DNA of 61,374 nt, taken from NCBI GenBank assembly GCA_002718195.1, contig PBDU01000028.1, forward strand, positions 1 through 61,374. The letters are read 5' to 3'. Each line of letters opens with the position of its first letter. Position 1 is the stretch's first letter. Made by a program: the position numbers and the translations under genes. This stretch comes from Methanobacteriota archaeon (GTDB lineage Archaea; Thermoplasmatota; Poseidoniia; Poseidoniales; Poseidoniaceae). Under the pieces are notes generated by a model. The model saw only the letters and a list, made by a program, of their open reading frames with translations, did not search any database and was not told where the DNA came from. Positions 17,101-25,909 of this stretch are shown here, in pieces.

Positions 17101-19864
17101 AGCTTCACAAACTGGAATCAATCCACTGAATGGTTCTGATTATTTGAACAACCCAGATGGCGATGGTTTTGATGTCAATTTTGACGGCATTTTATCTCAG
17201 GATGAAGAATTCAATAATTGGCTTGAATATCACATCAGATATCTTGAAGCAGGCGATGAGATAACATTCGGTGATTACACATTGCCTGATGGCTTCAATA
17301 CAAGCCTATTTGATGATATCACCTCTTACGGAAACCCAACCCAGCAATTTGTGCAAAATGCAGATGCGACAGTTCTCGGCTTGTATCCGTCAACATCGAC
17401 TGGTGCTGCAGATCCACTGAATCCTGATACAGATGATGATGGCATGCCTGATGGCTGGGAAATATATTATGCACGTTGGGACGTTTTCGGAGATTCATGG
17501 ACACTCAACCCGCTGGATAGGACAGATAGATTCCAAGATGCGGACCAAGATGGTATGACAAACTGGGAAGAATACAATTCGATATCCACCAACTCCAACG
17601 AAATCGCAAACAATAGAAGTGCACCAAAATATTTCGTTACCACTCTTGGTAATGCATTTGCTCTTCAAGAATGGGCTGGCATACAGACAGACCTTTCCTT
17701 TGGTGATTTCTTAACCGAAGGACAATACAACATTACTGGCCCGACCTCAGATCCTAACAATATCGATACAGATGGAGACGGAATTCTCGATGGAATGGAG
17801 GTTTTATTCACTGCATGGAATCTAAGTGCTCAAACTTGGACATTGAATCCTTTGGTTGCTGATGATGGAGATTTTGATGCAGATGAAGATGGTCTAATAG
17901 ACAAACAAGAATTTGCTTTAGCTACAAGTAATCCAGATAATGGGATTCTGCACCCAAGCGATGCTCCACTACTGCATGAAGATGGAGACATTCAACAACC
18001 AACTGAGAAAGCAAGTAGGATATTTGATATCATAATTTCAAAGCAAACTAGAGGAAAAAGATACCTCGATGATTTGAATTCATGGCAGCAAGGAGAGCCG
18101 CCAAGCGCATTCATTACTATGATGATGGGAATGACCGACCCGACTGATGCGGACACAGATGATGATGGAATGTATGATGGATTTGAGTATTGGTTCACCG
18201 AGTGGGATCTGGATGAAAACCGTTGGTCGATGAATCCATTGATTAGCAATGATGTCAACCTTGATACGGACCAGGATTCCTTCGATTGTAACGGTGATGG
18301 AGTCATAAGTCTAAATGAAACATTCAGCAATTTACGGGAATGGGAATCTAGAACTTGGGGTAAATATCTTTCCAGAAATTCGGTTCCGAGTTCCCTAGGT
18401 ATCGTTGATTTCGGTGAGGATGCAATGAATGCATACCAAGATGAGGGAGGGCTAAATGAGGTTCAATCACGCCTGGCATTGTACAATGATTTCATTCTGA
18501 AAGGACAAGATTCTGTTGAGAGAATGGAGAAAATTAACGAATTAGATCCTGATAATTTCAATAGGACTCTTATCGGCGTTGCAGATCCTACGAGTTCTGA
18601 TTCAGATAGTGATGGAATCCCAGACGGCTGGGAATATTGCTACGCAACCTATGGAATGGCAGACATAACAACGCAGGACAGATGGGCAAGTAATCCAATC
18701 AATCCATGGGATGTGAATTATGATGGTGATAGTGATGGTTGGTATAACCGAACCTCATTTGATACACCAGCTCCTCTAGGTAAGTGGGATAATCGCACAT
18801 TCATTCCTTCCAGTCAAGTGATTCAACCAGGAATTGGAAACCTCCCATTCACTAACTGGATGGAGTATGATAACCAGACAAGACCTGACCTTAACGACTC
18901 AGATGGAGACTCAAAGTCATTCATCACTGAAACACTAAACGGAGAGGTTACCGCTCATTACCAAGACTTCAATCTCTCAGATGGAAGAGAGGTTTTCAAG
19001 TATGGTACAAACCCGTCGGATAATGATACAGATGGCGACATGCTCCCTGATTGGTACGAATACGCCAAAGCCTGGAACGAAACTAATGACAATTATTCTT
19101 CAAATTTCCAAATTGAGGTAGTATGGATTGACCCAGCAACAGGAGGGGATTGCGATACTAATACCGTCTCCTGTAGACCTCTATCACTGGATAACGGAGT
19201 TTTGTCTAGACCTGATTTGAGGTATACTTGGTTTACTCTAGACCCTACAGACCCTAACGATGCCAACCTAGACCCTGACCAGGACGGGGATTGGGATTGC
19301 TCCGGGGCAGGATGTTCGTATACTCCATATACTAATTTCCAAGAATTCTATGCGGTTACTGCAAACGAATATTCATCTCCAAATGCGGTTCGATTAGCAG
19401 GTCTAGTCCTCGATGGACAGGCTGTAGAAGAATGGTGGCAATTCAGAACTTATCTTCTAGGACTTGGGCAATGGGATGAAGGAACAAGAAATTATTTGAT
19501 GATGGACCAACAAGGTAACAATGATCCTAAGTTTGCTTACATTGTTGACGACAAAGACACCGATTATCTTGTAGTTGATGCTTCGGACGATGTGGTGTTA
19601 ACTGCAGGGAACCGCACTGATCAATGGGACATTTTCTACCAATCCAGTCCGAATACCTCACCAGTAAGGTCCGTCGGTGAACATGAATTCGGTTGGTACC
19701 TACTTGATTTGGATGACGACCACGTAGCAGAAGGTAGTGATCCTATGAATTGGGATACTGATGGCGATTGGCTTGTTGATTGGTTTGAGGTTAATGATGA
19801 CGAAGAGGATGGAGTCCGAGGTGATTCCTCTCCGATTAGGTATGATTCTAGAAATACTGGCTAA
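14120..19864 (+). CDS. Giant exported protein with thrombospondin-3-like calcium repeats
   Basis: A 1,914-residue protein. The GTG start opens a signal peptide (TLLATFAVVAGLLFMSQF, about 7-24). Roughly two dozen Asp-rich loops of the form DxDxDGxPDGWE are spread over the whole length (for example DTDGDGMPDGYE, DSDNDGMPDGWE, DTDDDGMPDGWE), which is the calcium-binding pattern of thrombospondin type 3 and dockerin-like repeats. They come in pairs within larger units: a PDGWE loop, a Trp-rich segment ending in LNPL, and a second loop of the type DADQDGMTNWEEY. Residues about 390-740 lack the loops and resemble a beta-propeller (recurring VFVVTKYGITTI, LLVGTDRGLVSF, ILVGSEYGLWAI). No C-terminal membrane helix or sorting signal is visible, so it is either released or held by another surface protein, possibly the one encoded just downstream. 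Calcium binding is inferred from motifs. Confidence 0.75.
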   Translation: MRRSQSTLLATFAVVAGLLFMSQFPGLSTVSTVHPNETFGEKPPSTDSDGDFIPDVHETLFEDWINWTTSDSRIVTIQGLDKSDGTDANTDRDRDGLNATEEYCWPFPANCTAPNFARGLTGVIDEDGARKYLDPRLSDTDGDGMPDGYEAWMCEQYGGYNPWTMQFECPRFNPLDPADEELDPDNDGFDINRDGIISVSERFTSPEEYSYGSPSNHTTEIDGLWCKSSLPDGAPFDNWPYIISGNNATFENLLFACALRGEGGIDTDLWLGTDPMREDSDRWEWTNFTNDKLYPSFGDTIPDGWEVHFGLNPLNRSDALLDTDDDGWDINRDGFITMDPIRTRTGVKLGEEISNLEEYETFYDEGNFVIPGLKESDIGESNSYSVLPLMMSGSTDNITVNHYDIVEIISSEEKVFVVTKYGITTIDYQLDTSTHLMMPSGVTLSDAVGLENEDSLFAIAFASTLGVGVANLQVDGNLEPLDDWVWSAVGEINAMAKLQITSENTHLIALGNFGEGAVIEIDLTGSIEATNQLSDGIRMALEDVEANVTSVAHGAGPTSPLTLLVGTDRGLVSFETTSARDNTEANWHFFFALQNYNITRNLDSVRPLAPGVVELPAHVRDIVLDGPSDSDNEVAWISMPSGVHRFVMDTGAISHSGLLAFPGLDGASVVEADNVHTIYPTGDEILVGSEYGLWAIAGDYNAVYGLQNQTRITGEINNIATINLEGELRVLASAAPGKYSNLELMHPASNDSDNDGILDGWELANGLDPTDPYDAMLDPDSDGLNLDASQDGSNERLWTNLDEFRYIATSADGYNSTDPRVSDTDGDGISDGSEYFGFFYDDTNLWCYYTFQMNYQCDSQIGAQANQTYLGLVGADPATDPTNPDSDNDGMPDGWEIQNRRWIGVGFDGGNNWTLDPYRADDANWDADNDGLANLCEYQWSLMVDQGLSGNLLEDFGESAQSASTWTRTDPNNVDSDGDGLPDGWEADGNCFWSASQTGINPLNGSDYLNNPDGDGFDVNFDGILSQDEEFNNWLEYHIRYLEAGDEITFGDYTLPDGFNTSLFDDITSYGNPTQQFVQNADATVLGLYPSTSTGAADPLNPDTDDDGMPDGWEIYYARWDVFGDSWTLNPLDRTDRFQDADQDGMTNWEEYNSISTNSNEIANNRSAPKYFVTTLGNAFALQEWAGIQTDLSFGDFLTEGQYNITGPTSDPNNIDTDGDGILDGMEVLFTAWNLSAQTWTLNPLVADDGDFDADEDGLIDKQEFALATSNPDNGILHPSDAPLLHEDGDIQQPTEKASRIFDIIISKQTRGKRYLDDLNSWQQGEPPSAFITMMMGMTDPTDADTDDDGMYDGFEYWFTEWDLDENRWSMNPLISNDVNLDTDQDSFDCNGDGVISLNETFSNLREWESRTWGKYLSRNSVPSSLGIVDFGEDAMNAYQDEGGLNEVQSRLALYNDFILKGQDSVERMEKINELDPDNFNRTLIGVADPTSSDSDSDGIPDGWEYCYATYGMADITTQDRWASNPINPWDVNYDGDSDGWYNRTSFDTPAPLGKWDNRTFIPSSQVIQPGIGNLPFTNWMEYDNQTRPDLNDSDGDSKSFITETLNGEVTAHYQDFNLSDGREVFKYGTNPSDNDTDGDMLPDWYEYAKAWNETNDNYSSNFQIEVVWIDPATGGDCDTNTVSCRPLSLDNGVLSRPDLRYTWFTLDPTDPNDANLDPDQDGDWDCSGAGCSYTPYTNFQEFYAVTANEYSSPNAVRLAGLVLDGQAVEEWWQFRTYLLGLGQWDEGTRNYLMMDQQGNNDPKFAYIVDDKDTDYLVVDASDDVVLTAGNRTDQWDIFYQSSPNTSPVRSVGEHEFGWYLLDLDDDHVAEGSDPMNWDTDGDWLVDWFEVNDDEEDGVRGDSSPIRYDSRNTG

Positions 19865-19960
19865 ATTCGACTTAACTCGTCCTTAGCATCAATAATCCGT
19901 TGAGATTACAAGCGTAGCATTGAAGTGCATTCTCGTCCGTGGATAGCATTAGTGGTAGCC

Positions 19961-22900
19961 ATGGCTAGGTCAGTTTCATCCGCCCGCGGAATTCTTTTGA
20001 TAGTCTTATTCCTATTTTTGGCAACCCCTTTCACGCCTTTAGTGGACAATATTGCACCGAACGCAGAAGCTTCAGGTGTTGCACGTCACGTCTATGAATT
20101 CTCTAACGGTAATGATGAGTACATTGCCTTGTATCAGGGTGCTAACCCTGATGTAGGCTCATCTATTTCCATACCTAAAGGAGCAAAGGTAACTGATGTT
20201 AGTATGACATTATCCGGCGCATCGTCGACAGGATGGTCTGATATTGTAGACAATAACAGGGATGACTGGATAGAGGGAGAAATTAGTTCAACCGATTCAA
20301 GGTCTGATGACTTAACTTTAGCAATGGCAAATATGACCGTTGACTTTTTCCCTCACGGGAATTCAGCAGTCGAAGACTCCTCATCAACTGCTTGGTTAGA
20401 TAACGGGTCCTATGCAATCAGACAACCGCATACATCAAACGCTACCGAAAACAGATTCAGCCAACAGTTGCTAAAATCTTCAAACTCTCTTACTGCAAAT
20501 TCCCAAGGGGCTATGCTGAAACACCATGATTGGTTATTTATGTCAACATGGTCATCTAGCAATTTCAATAACATCGTCCAGAGGATGTACACCAATAACA
20601 TCACTAGGGAATCGACTATACATTTGGACCAAAACGGATGCCAACTCCCTCAAAAACACTCTTCATCATACTATGGGATGTGGGGATTCAGAGACTGGGC
20701 TTTGAGTGATGATGAAAGATTATTTGCAATTCTTTCAGGTTACAAATACACATATTCCTCAAGTGCTCCAACTACATATCATAGAGTTTTGGAGTTTGAT
20801 GTTTCCAGAGATGATGTTTGGACCTGCATGGATTCTTATGACGTTTCACCACAGTTCGGCGAATATACTGCTATTGCTTACGATGCCAGTGATGACACAT
20901 TTTGGATTGTTCACAATGCTCAAAGAAGAGTCGTAAATTATGATTTTGAAGGTAATGGGCAGTTCACAAGATCCCAACAAATGTACTCATATTCATCAAC
21001 AGGTGGCTCAGTTTACGAATGTGGGAAAACTAATCAACAGGTTAGAGGTCTAGAGATGAGAGACAGTACTTTTTACATGCGTTGTCAAGAAGGCTCTGTA
21101 TACAACGATAAGGACCAACTTGAGGCATGGTCAATTTCCGGTTCTTCAACCTCTTTAGTTCCTCAAACGGGAACAAGAGATTTGTCGTCTTTGGGATACG
21201 GGCTTCAATACGACGGAAAGAGATTCATCACTGTCGACAGCGGTTACTCAACTTGGTCCTCTAGCACTCTTTATTACAGAGAATATGGAACAGGATGGAC
21301 GTATCAGACTACTCCAGCACCCGGAACAACTGAGTGGTTTGGACCGGTTACAAAAACTGGAGACGATGTCCTCTCTGTAAACATGAAAACATATTCTTCA
21401 GCACAATCTATCGGAGACAGGGTTGATTATTGGGTAAGTGCAGACAATGGAACTCATTGGGTTCCAGTCGAATCAAATTCAACAATTCATTTTGACTACC
21501 CTGGAAAAGAACTAGTTTGGAAGGCTAAATTAATTGGTTCCACTGCTGTATCTTGGTGGGTTGAGTTAGAGTACTCAACTGAATACGAAGCAAGTGGCTC
21601 TTGGGTAAGCCCTCACAAACAAACGGGAACTAAGGTGGGCAAGGTCAGACCTGTTTGGGTTGCAGACGTACCTGCTGGTACAGATGTCAACGTAATGGTC
21701 TCAAACAACAATGGTACCACTTGGGAAGATGCCTCAAATGGACAAGAGTTGTCATTCCCTGGAGATGATGCAGGTCAAATTTTGAAGTATGCAGTCTTTT
21801 TGTCTACTACTGATTCTTTCCTAACTCCAAAAGTTAGCGAGTTTACTTTATTCTATGAGGAGGGCTACCCTGATAGACCTCAAATCGATGTTGGTGATGA
21901 TAATATATGGGACTGGAGATCAATTCTATTCTTGAACGAATCAGCAGTTCAAGTCTCTGATGAATCAGAGGTCGGTGTCGATGTTAGTGCTGCGCCTTCT
22001 TTAGTCCAGGCCTTCAATGATTTCATACCAGAGAACGGAGAAGGGACGGTGAATGTCCCTATTGCTGTAAAAGCAGCAAGCCCAGGTAGAGTCAAAATAT
22101 CAAATATCGATATATCATATACAATGCAAACTAGGGCAATAGATGCGTCTTTGGAAGGAGGAATTTTATCGCCTGATGGTATTTACAGAAATCTGAAAGT
22201 TAACGTTGCACACGGAGATAACGTAAATAGAGTTTCTAAAGCGATCATTCAACTAAATAATACCAATGGAGTGAATCCATCATTCCAATGGTTGAATGGT
22301 GATATTTGTAGCGTCAATTCTGACGGTGGAGGCTTGGTTAACTTTGATGTAAACAACTGCACATCTACAGAAGGATTAGACGGAAGATTATCGATTACAG
22401 TGCCTTTGGAAGTCAATTGGGATTGGGATGATGAGCCTTCCACAGAAGCGCTAATCACCGTAGAGGATCCATTAGGAGTGCAGGTTACTGCTTGGGAGAC
22501 TGAAAATTTTGGTCTCAAAGTTGAAAATGATATTCAATTAGATGCACTACAAGTAACCAGCGAAGACGGTAGGTCACTGTATAATGGTGACTTTGTGAGG
22601 GGAGGAAAAAACTTGTCCTTTACCGGACAAATTCACTTCCAAGATTCCTCTTTATCTCCGCTAGCAGGTCAATTTGATTTGAGAATATTAGGACAAAATG
22701 TGACCTTTGATGGAGATCCAATCAGGGAGCCTGTTATTCTCGCACAGGAAGCAAACCCAGGATTCGGTGCATACAACATAACATTCCAGTCTCCTATTGA
22801 ATCCGAACCAGGCGGTATGGTGTTTTATGTGGAAGCAGTAAACCTACCTAACGGTTCAACATTCTCTAACCCTGGATACAACAGTATCAAATTCATACTT

Positions 22901-25423
22901 GATGGAAATTCTCCTCTAGTCATAGACGCTACACCAATGGATATGCAAGAAAAGCATGCATCATCTCCTGGTAGCGGGCAACCAGTTTCAATAAAAATCC
23001 AAGATTCCGTTGAGCCACCTAACCAGATTACAATGAATTATTGGATTGGTTGCAAAGCCAGTGAGAATATGGGCTGCCATGATTATAATTTCGATGGTTT
23101 GCCGCAAGCTGACGAATATGAAATTTTAACTTTCTCAAGTCCAGAAATACTCCCTGGAGGACTTAATATCTTCGAGGGAGTAATCGATGATTCGATGCTA
23201 AGGCACGGAAAGAAGGTATCATTCTTCGTTACAGGTCAGGACTCCAAGGGCAATGAAATTGCCATGGGAGGAAGTCCAGTTTGCCCCGCACAATCCTCTG
23301 GAACTGCTTGTGGTTTCAGACCAGGAGAGGTTGCACCAGATTGGGATGCTGACCTTGTCACCTATATCATTCGAGAAGAATTCGAACCTGTAATTGATGC
23401 AACTAACTCTACGATATTAGGTCACGACGACAGAAAACCTCTGCATCCTGGCATTCAATATGTAGCGCAAATCTCTCTTTCAGATGGCAATGGCTGGGAA
23501 GATATTAACTACATTCAATACGCATTAGGTGGTTCATTTGATGATGATGACACTTCGATATTCATCTCTCTTGAAGAGGGTCTTGATGGAGAGCCAGTCG
23601 CTGTAATGGAATCCGGTGGAGATGGTTTAGCAGTATCAAATCTCTATTCTAGCGTCATCACAAGCGAGGATAATGATTCAATTATCGTCATTAGGGCACA
23701 ATTCCAGTTAACATGGACATTTTCAGAATCCTTTGATACAAACGGGGAGACATTCTTCATACCGAAGATGAGAGTTACAGATTTGCCTTGTAGGGAAGGA
23801 GAAACTACTCCTTGTAACCAAGTTGAAGCCGGAATGGGTAATGATTACTGGAGCCTTGACAATGATTTCAGATTCGATGCACAACCGGGCAAAATTAGAG
23901 CAATAGAACTGCGAGACGGTACGAATCACTACAACGAAGAGAATCAAGAATCGATTATAGGTGCAGGACAAGCTCTTCGTGTGACAGGAAGAGTTCTCTT
24001 CAGCGAGGATGAAACCCCTGCTCCAGCAGGCGCATTCGATGTTGCTTTTGGCGATTATGATAATTCGTGGACCACAAGTCCTAGAGACGATGGTGAATTT
24101 TCATTAGATCTGTTGGTACCTTCGGTTAGGTCTGGATATCTTGACCTTGGATTAACCCTTCAAGACCTTCCAGGTTTAGCAGAGGATGAGTCTCCTAGAA
24201 CACCAAGAGTTAGACTTGCTGTTGATTCAGAAAACCCGACTATTGGTTCAATTAACCTCGGAGGAATTTCACCAGATGGAGATATATCAATAGGTGAAGC
24301 TCATGATTTGCTTATTCAACTAGAAACAAATGACGACCATGGATTCGACAAATTCGATCCTGCATCCCTGCATTATAGAGTAAGAGCTGGAGAGGCTGAA
24401 ATTTCAAGGGGAAGTGTTACTTTGCCGGATACCACACCATTTGGTGAACAATTCTTCTGGACTGGTAACCTAGACTTGACAGATGGGGGAGCAACAACCC
24501 TTCTTCCATCATACTTCGTCGATGTTTGGGTAAGTGGTTCAGACGCAGCAGGGAATCCATATGTTACACAGGGCAATTCATTGCTCGAACCGGTAGCAAC
24601 ATGGAAATTAGCACTACTAGGTCCTAGTTTCGATATTTTCTCAGAATCATCCATGGTAAAATGGGATAAGCCTACACCAGTTGCTGGGGAAGAGGTTACT
24701 TTGACAGTATCAGTTGAAAATGAAGGTGGAAGAGGAAATGTCTCTTTCGTTCTTCAAAGATTCGAAAATGGGGGCTATTGGGCAGACATTGACAGAGTTG
24801 ACATCCAAGCCAATGCAGGTGCAGTGCTGCAAGCGACTTTGACTGAGGAAGCCTCTACAATCGTATCTTCTTCCACTGATTACAGATTACTGGCATTAAT
24901 TGACAATGTAGAATTAGATCGGAGGAATTTAGAGCCTTTGATCGTCAAAGAAGAAACAAAGAGAGGATCAGAGGCATTCACTCAGGACGTTTCTGACCAG
25001 AAATTGAGTGTGATAATGTACATTGTGGCAATAGTTTCGCTAAGTGCCATGATGTGGATGTTAATCATTTACCGAAGAATGCAAGCTGAAGATGAAATCG
25101 CAGAGGATCAAACCTCAATAGTTAAGCAAGAGATGGATGGTAAGGCTTTGCCAGAAATAAAGACCCCAGTTATCAATCAAGCACAAACACCTCTTCCTGC
25201 TCCACCTGGGCTTGTAGTTCCTCCAGGCGTTACATTACCTGCGCCACAGGTAACCGCTCCCACACCTGCACCTGCACCTGCACCCGCACCTCAAGTCCAA
25301 GACGTAAAAGATAGTGACGACCCTAGGGGAAATCCTCCACTGCCTCCGACGGGTTTACCTGAGGGATGGACAGCAGAGCAATGGAACCATTACGGCTGGA
25401 AGTATTTGGATTCTCAAAACTGA
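19961..25423 (+). CDS. Giant C-terminally anchored surface protein with GWTxEQW tail
   Basis: About 1,820 residues. The ATG at 19961 (MARSVSSARGILLIVLF) gives a regular signal peptide; an in-frame GTG at 19925 would add 12 residues that spoil it. The long exterior is beta-rich with no recognised enzyme motif: early sequence suggests a propeller or lectin-like region and later parts look like Ig-like modules (FTGQIHFQDSSLSPLAGQFD; VTGRVLFSEDETPAPAGAFD). A membrane helix, VIMYIVAIVSLSAMMWMLII, lies about 135 residues from the end. The cytosolic tail is Pro/Ala-rich and finishes with GLPEGWTAEQWNHYGWKYL, almost the same end as in the giant subtilase at 50731. It lies 60-100 bases behind the calcium-repeat gene and is probably co-transcribed with it. 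Confidence 0.75.
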   Translation: MARSVSSARGILLIVLFLFLATPFTPLVDNIAPNAEASGVARHVYEFSNGNDEYIALYQGANPDVGSSISIPKGAKVTDVSMTLSGASSTGWSDIVDNNRDDWIEGEISSTDSRSDDLTLAMANMTVDFFPHGNSAVEDSSSTAWLDNGSYAIRQPHTSNATENRFSQQLLKSSNSLTANSQGAMLKHHDWLFMSTWSSSNFNNIVQRMYTNNITRESTIHLDQNGCQLPQKHSSSYYGMWGFRDWALSDDERLFAILSGYKYTYSSSAPTTYHRVLEFDVSRDDVWTCMDSYDVSPQFGEYTAIAYDASDDTFWIVHNAQRRVVNYDFEGNGQFTRSQQMYSYSSTGGSVYECGKTNQQVRGLEMRDSTFYMRCQEGSVYNDKDQLEAWSISGSSTSLVPQTGTRDLSSLGYGLQYDGKRFITVDSGYSTWSSSTLYYREYGTGWTYQTTPAPGTTEWFGPVTKTGDDVLSVNMKTYSSAQSIGDRVDYWVSADNGTHWVPVESNSTIHFDYPGKELVWKAKLIGSTAVSWWVELEYSTEYEASGSWVSPHKQTGTKVGKVRPVWVADVPAGTDVNVMVSNNNGTTWEDASNGQELSFPGDDAGQILKYAVFLSTTDSFLTPKVSEFTLFYEEGYPDRPQIDVGDDNIWDWRSILFLNESAVQVSDESEVGVDVSAAPSLVQAFNDFIPENGEGTVNVPIAVKAASPGRVKISNIDISYTMQTRAIDASLEGGILSPDGIYRNLKVNVAHGDNVNRVSKAIIQLNNTNGVNPSFQWLNGDICSVNSDGGGLVNFDVNNCTSTEGLDGRLSITVPLEVNWDWDDEPSTEALITVEDPLGVQVTAWETENFGLKVENDIQLDALQVTSEDGRSLYNGDFVRGGKNLSFTGQIHFQDSSLSPLAGQFDLRILGQNVTFDGDPIREPVILAQEANPGFGAYNITFQSPIESEPGGMVFYVEAVNLPNGSTFSNPGYNSIKFILDGNSPLVIDATPMDMQEKHASSPGSGQPVSIKIQDSVEPPNQITMNYWIGCKASENMGCHDYNFDGLPQADEYEILTFSSPEILPGGLNIFEGVIDDSMLRHGKKVSFFVTGQDSKGNEIAMGGSPVCPAQSSGTACGFRPGEVAPDWDADLVTYIIREEFEPVIDATNSTILGHDDRKPLHPGIQYVAQISLSDGNGWEDINYIQYALGGSFDDDDTSIFISLEEGLDGEPVAVMESGGDGLAVSNLYSSVITSEDNDSIIVIRAQFQLTWTFSESFDTNGETFFIPKMRVTDLPCREGETTPCNQVEAGMGNDYWSLDNDFRFDAQPGKIRAIELRDGTNHYNEENQESIIGAGQALRVTGRVLFSEDETPAPAGAFDVAFGDYDNSWTTSPRDDGEFSLDLLVPSVRSGYLDLGLTLQDLPGLAEDESPRTPRVRLAVDSENPTIGSINLGGISPDGDISIGEAHDLLIQLETNDDHGFDKFDPASLHYRVRAGEAEISRGSVTLPDTTPFGEQFFWTGNLDLTDGGATTLLPSYFVDVWVSGSDAAGNPYVTQGNSLLEPVATWKLALLGPSFDIFSESSMVKWDKPTPVAGEEVTLTVSVENEGGRGNVSFVLQRFENGGYWADIDRVDIQANAGAVLQATLTEEASTIVSSSTDYRLLALIDNVELDRRNLEPLIVKEETKRGSEAFTQDVSDQKLSVIMYIVAIVSLSAMMWMLIIYRRMQAEDEIAEDQTSIVKQEMDGKALPEIKTPVINQAQTPLPAPPGLVVPPGVTLPAPQVTAPTPAPAPAPAPQVQDVKDSDDPRGNPPLPPTGLPEGWTAEQWNHYGWKYLDSQN
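25263..25291 (+). repeat. Short CACCTG tandem repeat in coding sequence
   Basis: Four and a half copies of a six-base unit (CACCTG, with one CACCCG) encode the Pro-Ala run in the cytosolic linker of the giant protein at 19961. The unit length keeps the frame, so copy-number change would only alter linker length. Confidence 0.8.
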
Positions 25424-25426
25424 GGG

Positions 25427-25873
25427 GTGAATGTCTTGTCGAATGTAGAAGGTCTTGTGACCTTACAAGAAAGAATGGTGAATCTCGTTAATCAAATGAC
25501 AATACCAGTTGTAGAAGTAGCAATAGTAATCGAATCACACATTAATCAACTACTTCCAAAATTGATAGAGTTTTCACAAAAAAATTCAATTCAACTTTCC
25601 TCAAAGATAACCCAAAGATGGGAGTTAGAGGTTGAAAAAACTGCTTATAGTAACTCCAACTTCTCGATAGAAAAAGTGTTAGATATAATTGACAAAGATA
25701 GAATGGATATTTTCTCAACGCTAATCAGAGTAACGCTGAATGAAGTGCAACTCGAATATACTGATGCGATTCTATTTCTAAGGAACTGGGAGAAATTGGT
25801 TAGGGAACAACTAGCCCAGGTGAGTGGACCTGGGCAACTATTTTCTCCCCTTGAAATACCGGACGGATTTTGA
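25427..25873 (+). CDS. Small helical protein of unknown function
   Basis: A 148-residue protein that I do not recognise. It starts with GTG three bases after the stop of the giant surface protein; TTG at 25436 is a possible alternative. The sequence is almost wholly alpha-helical and amphipathic (QERMVNLVNQ, IVIESHINQLLPKLIEF, FLRNWEKLVREQL) with no cysteine, membrane segment or signal peptide, so it is cytosolic and may form coiled-coil contacts. The tight spacing suggests translational coupling with the surface protein, perhaps through its cytosolic tail. This link is inference only. Confidence 0.6.
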   Translation: MNVLSNVEGLVTLQERMVNLVNQMTIPVVEVAIVIESHINQLLPKLIEFSQKNSIQLSSKITQRWELEVEKTAYSNSNFSIEKVLDIIDKDRMDIFSTLIRVTLNEVQLEYTDAILFLRNWEKLVREQLAQVSGPGQLFSPLEIPDGF

Positions 25874-25909
25874 TAAGATTTTATTGGGAAGAATACTTGG
25901 AGGATTATA

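Noticed and set aside
14500..19850. Repeated DNA segments that might look like a CRISPR or satellite
   Set aside because: They are degenerate codons for Asp-rich loops in one continuous reading frame, with irregular spacing and no identical repeat units.
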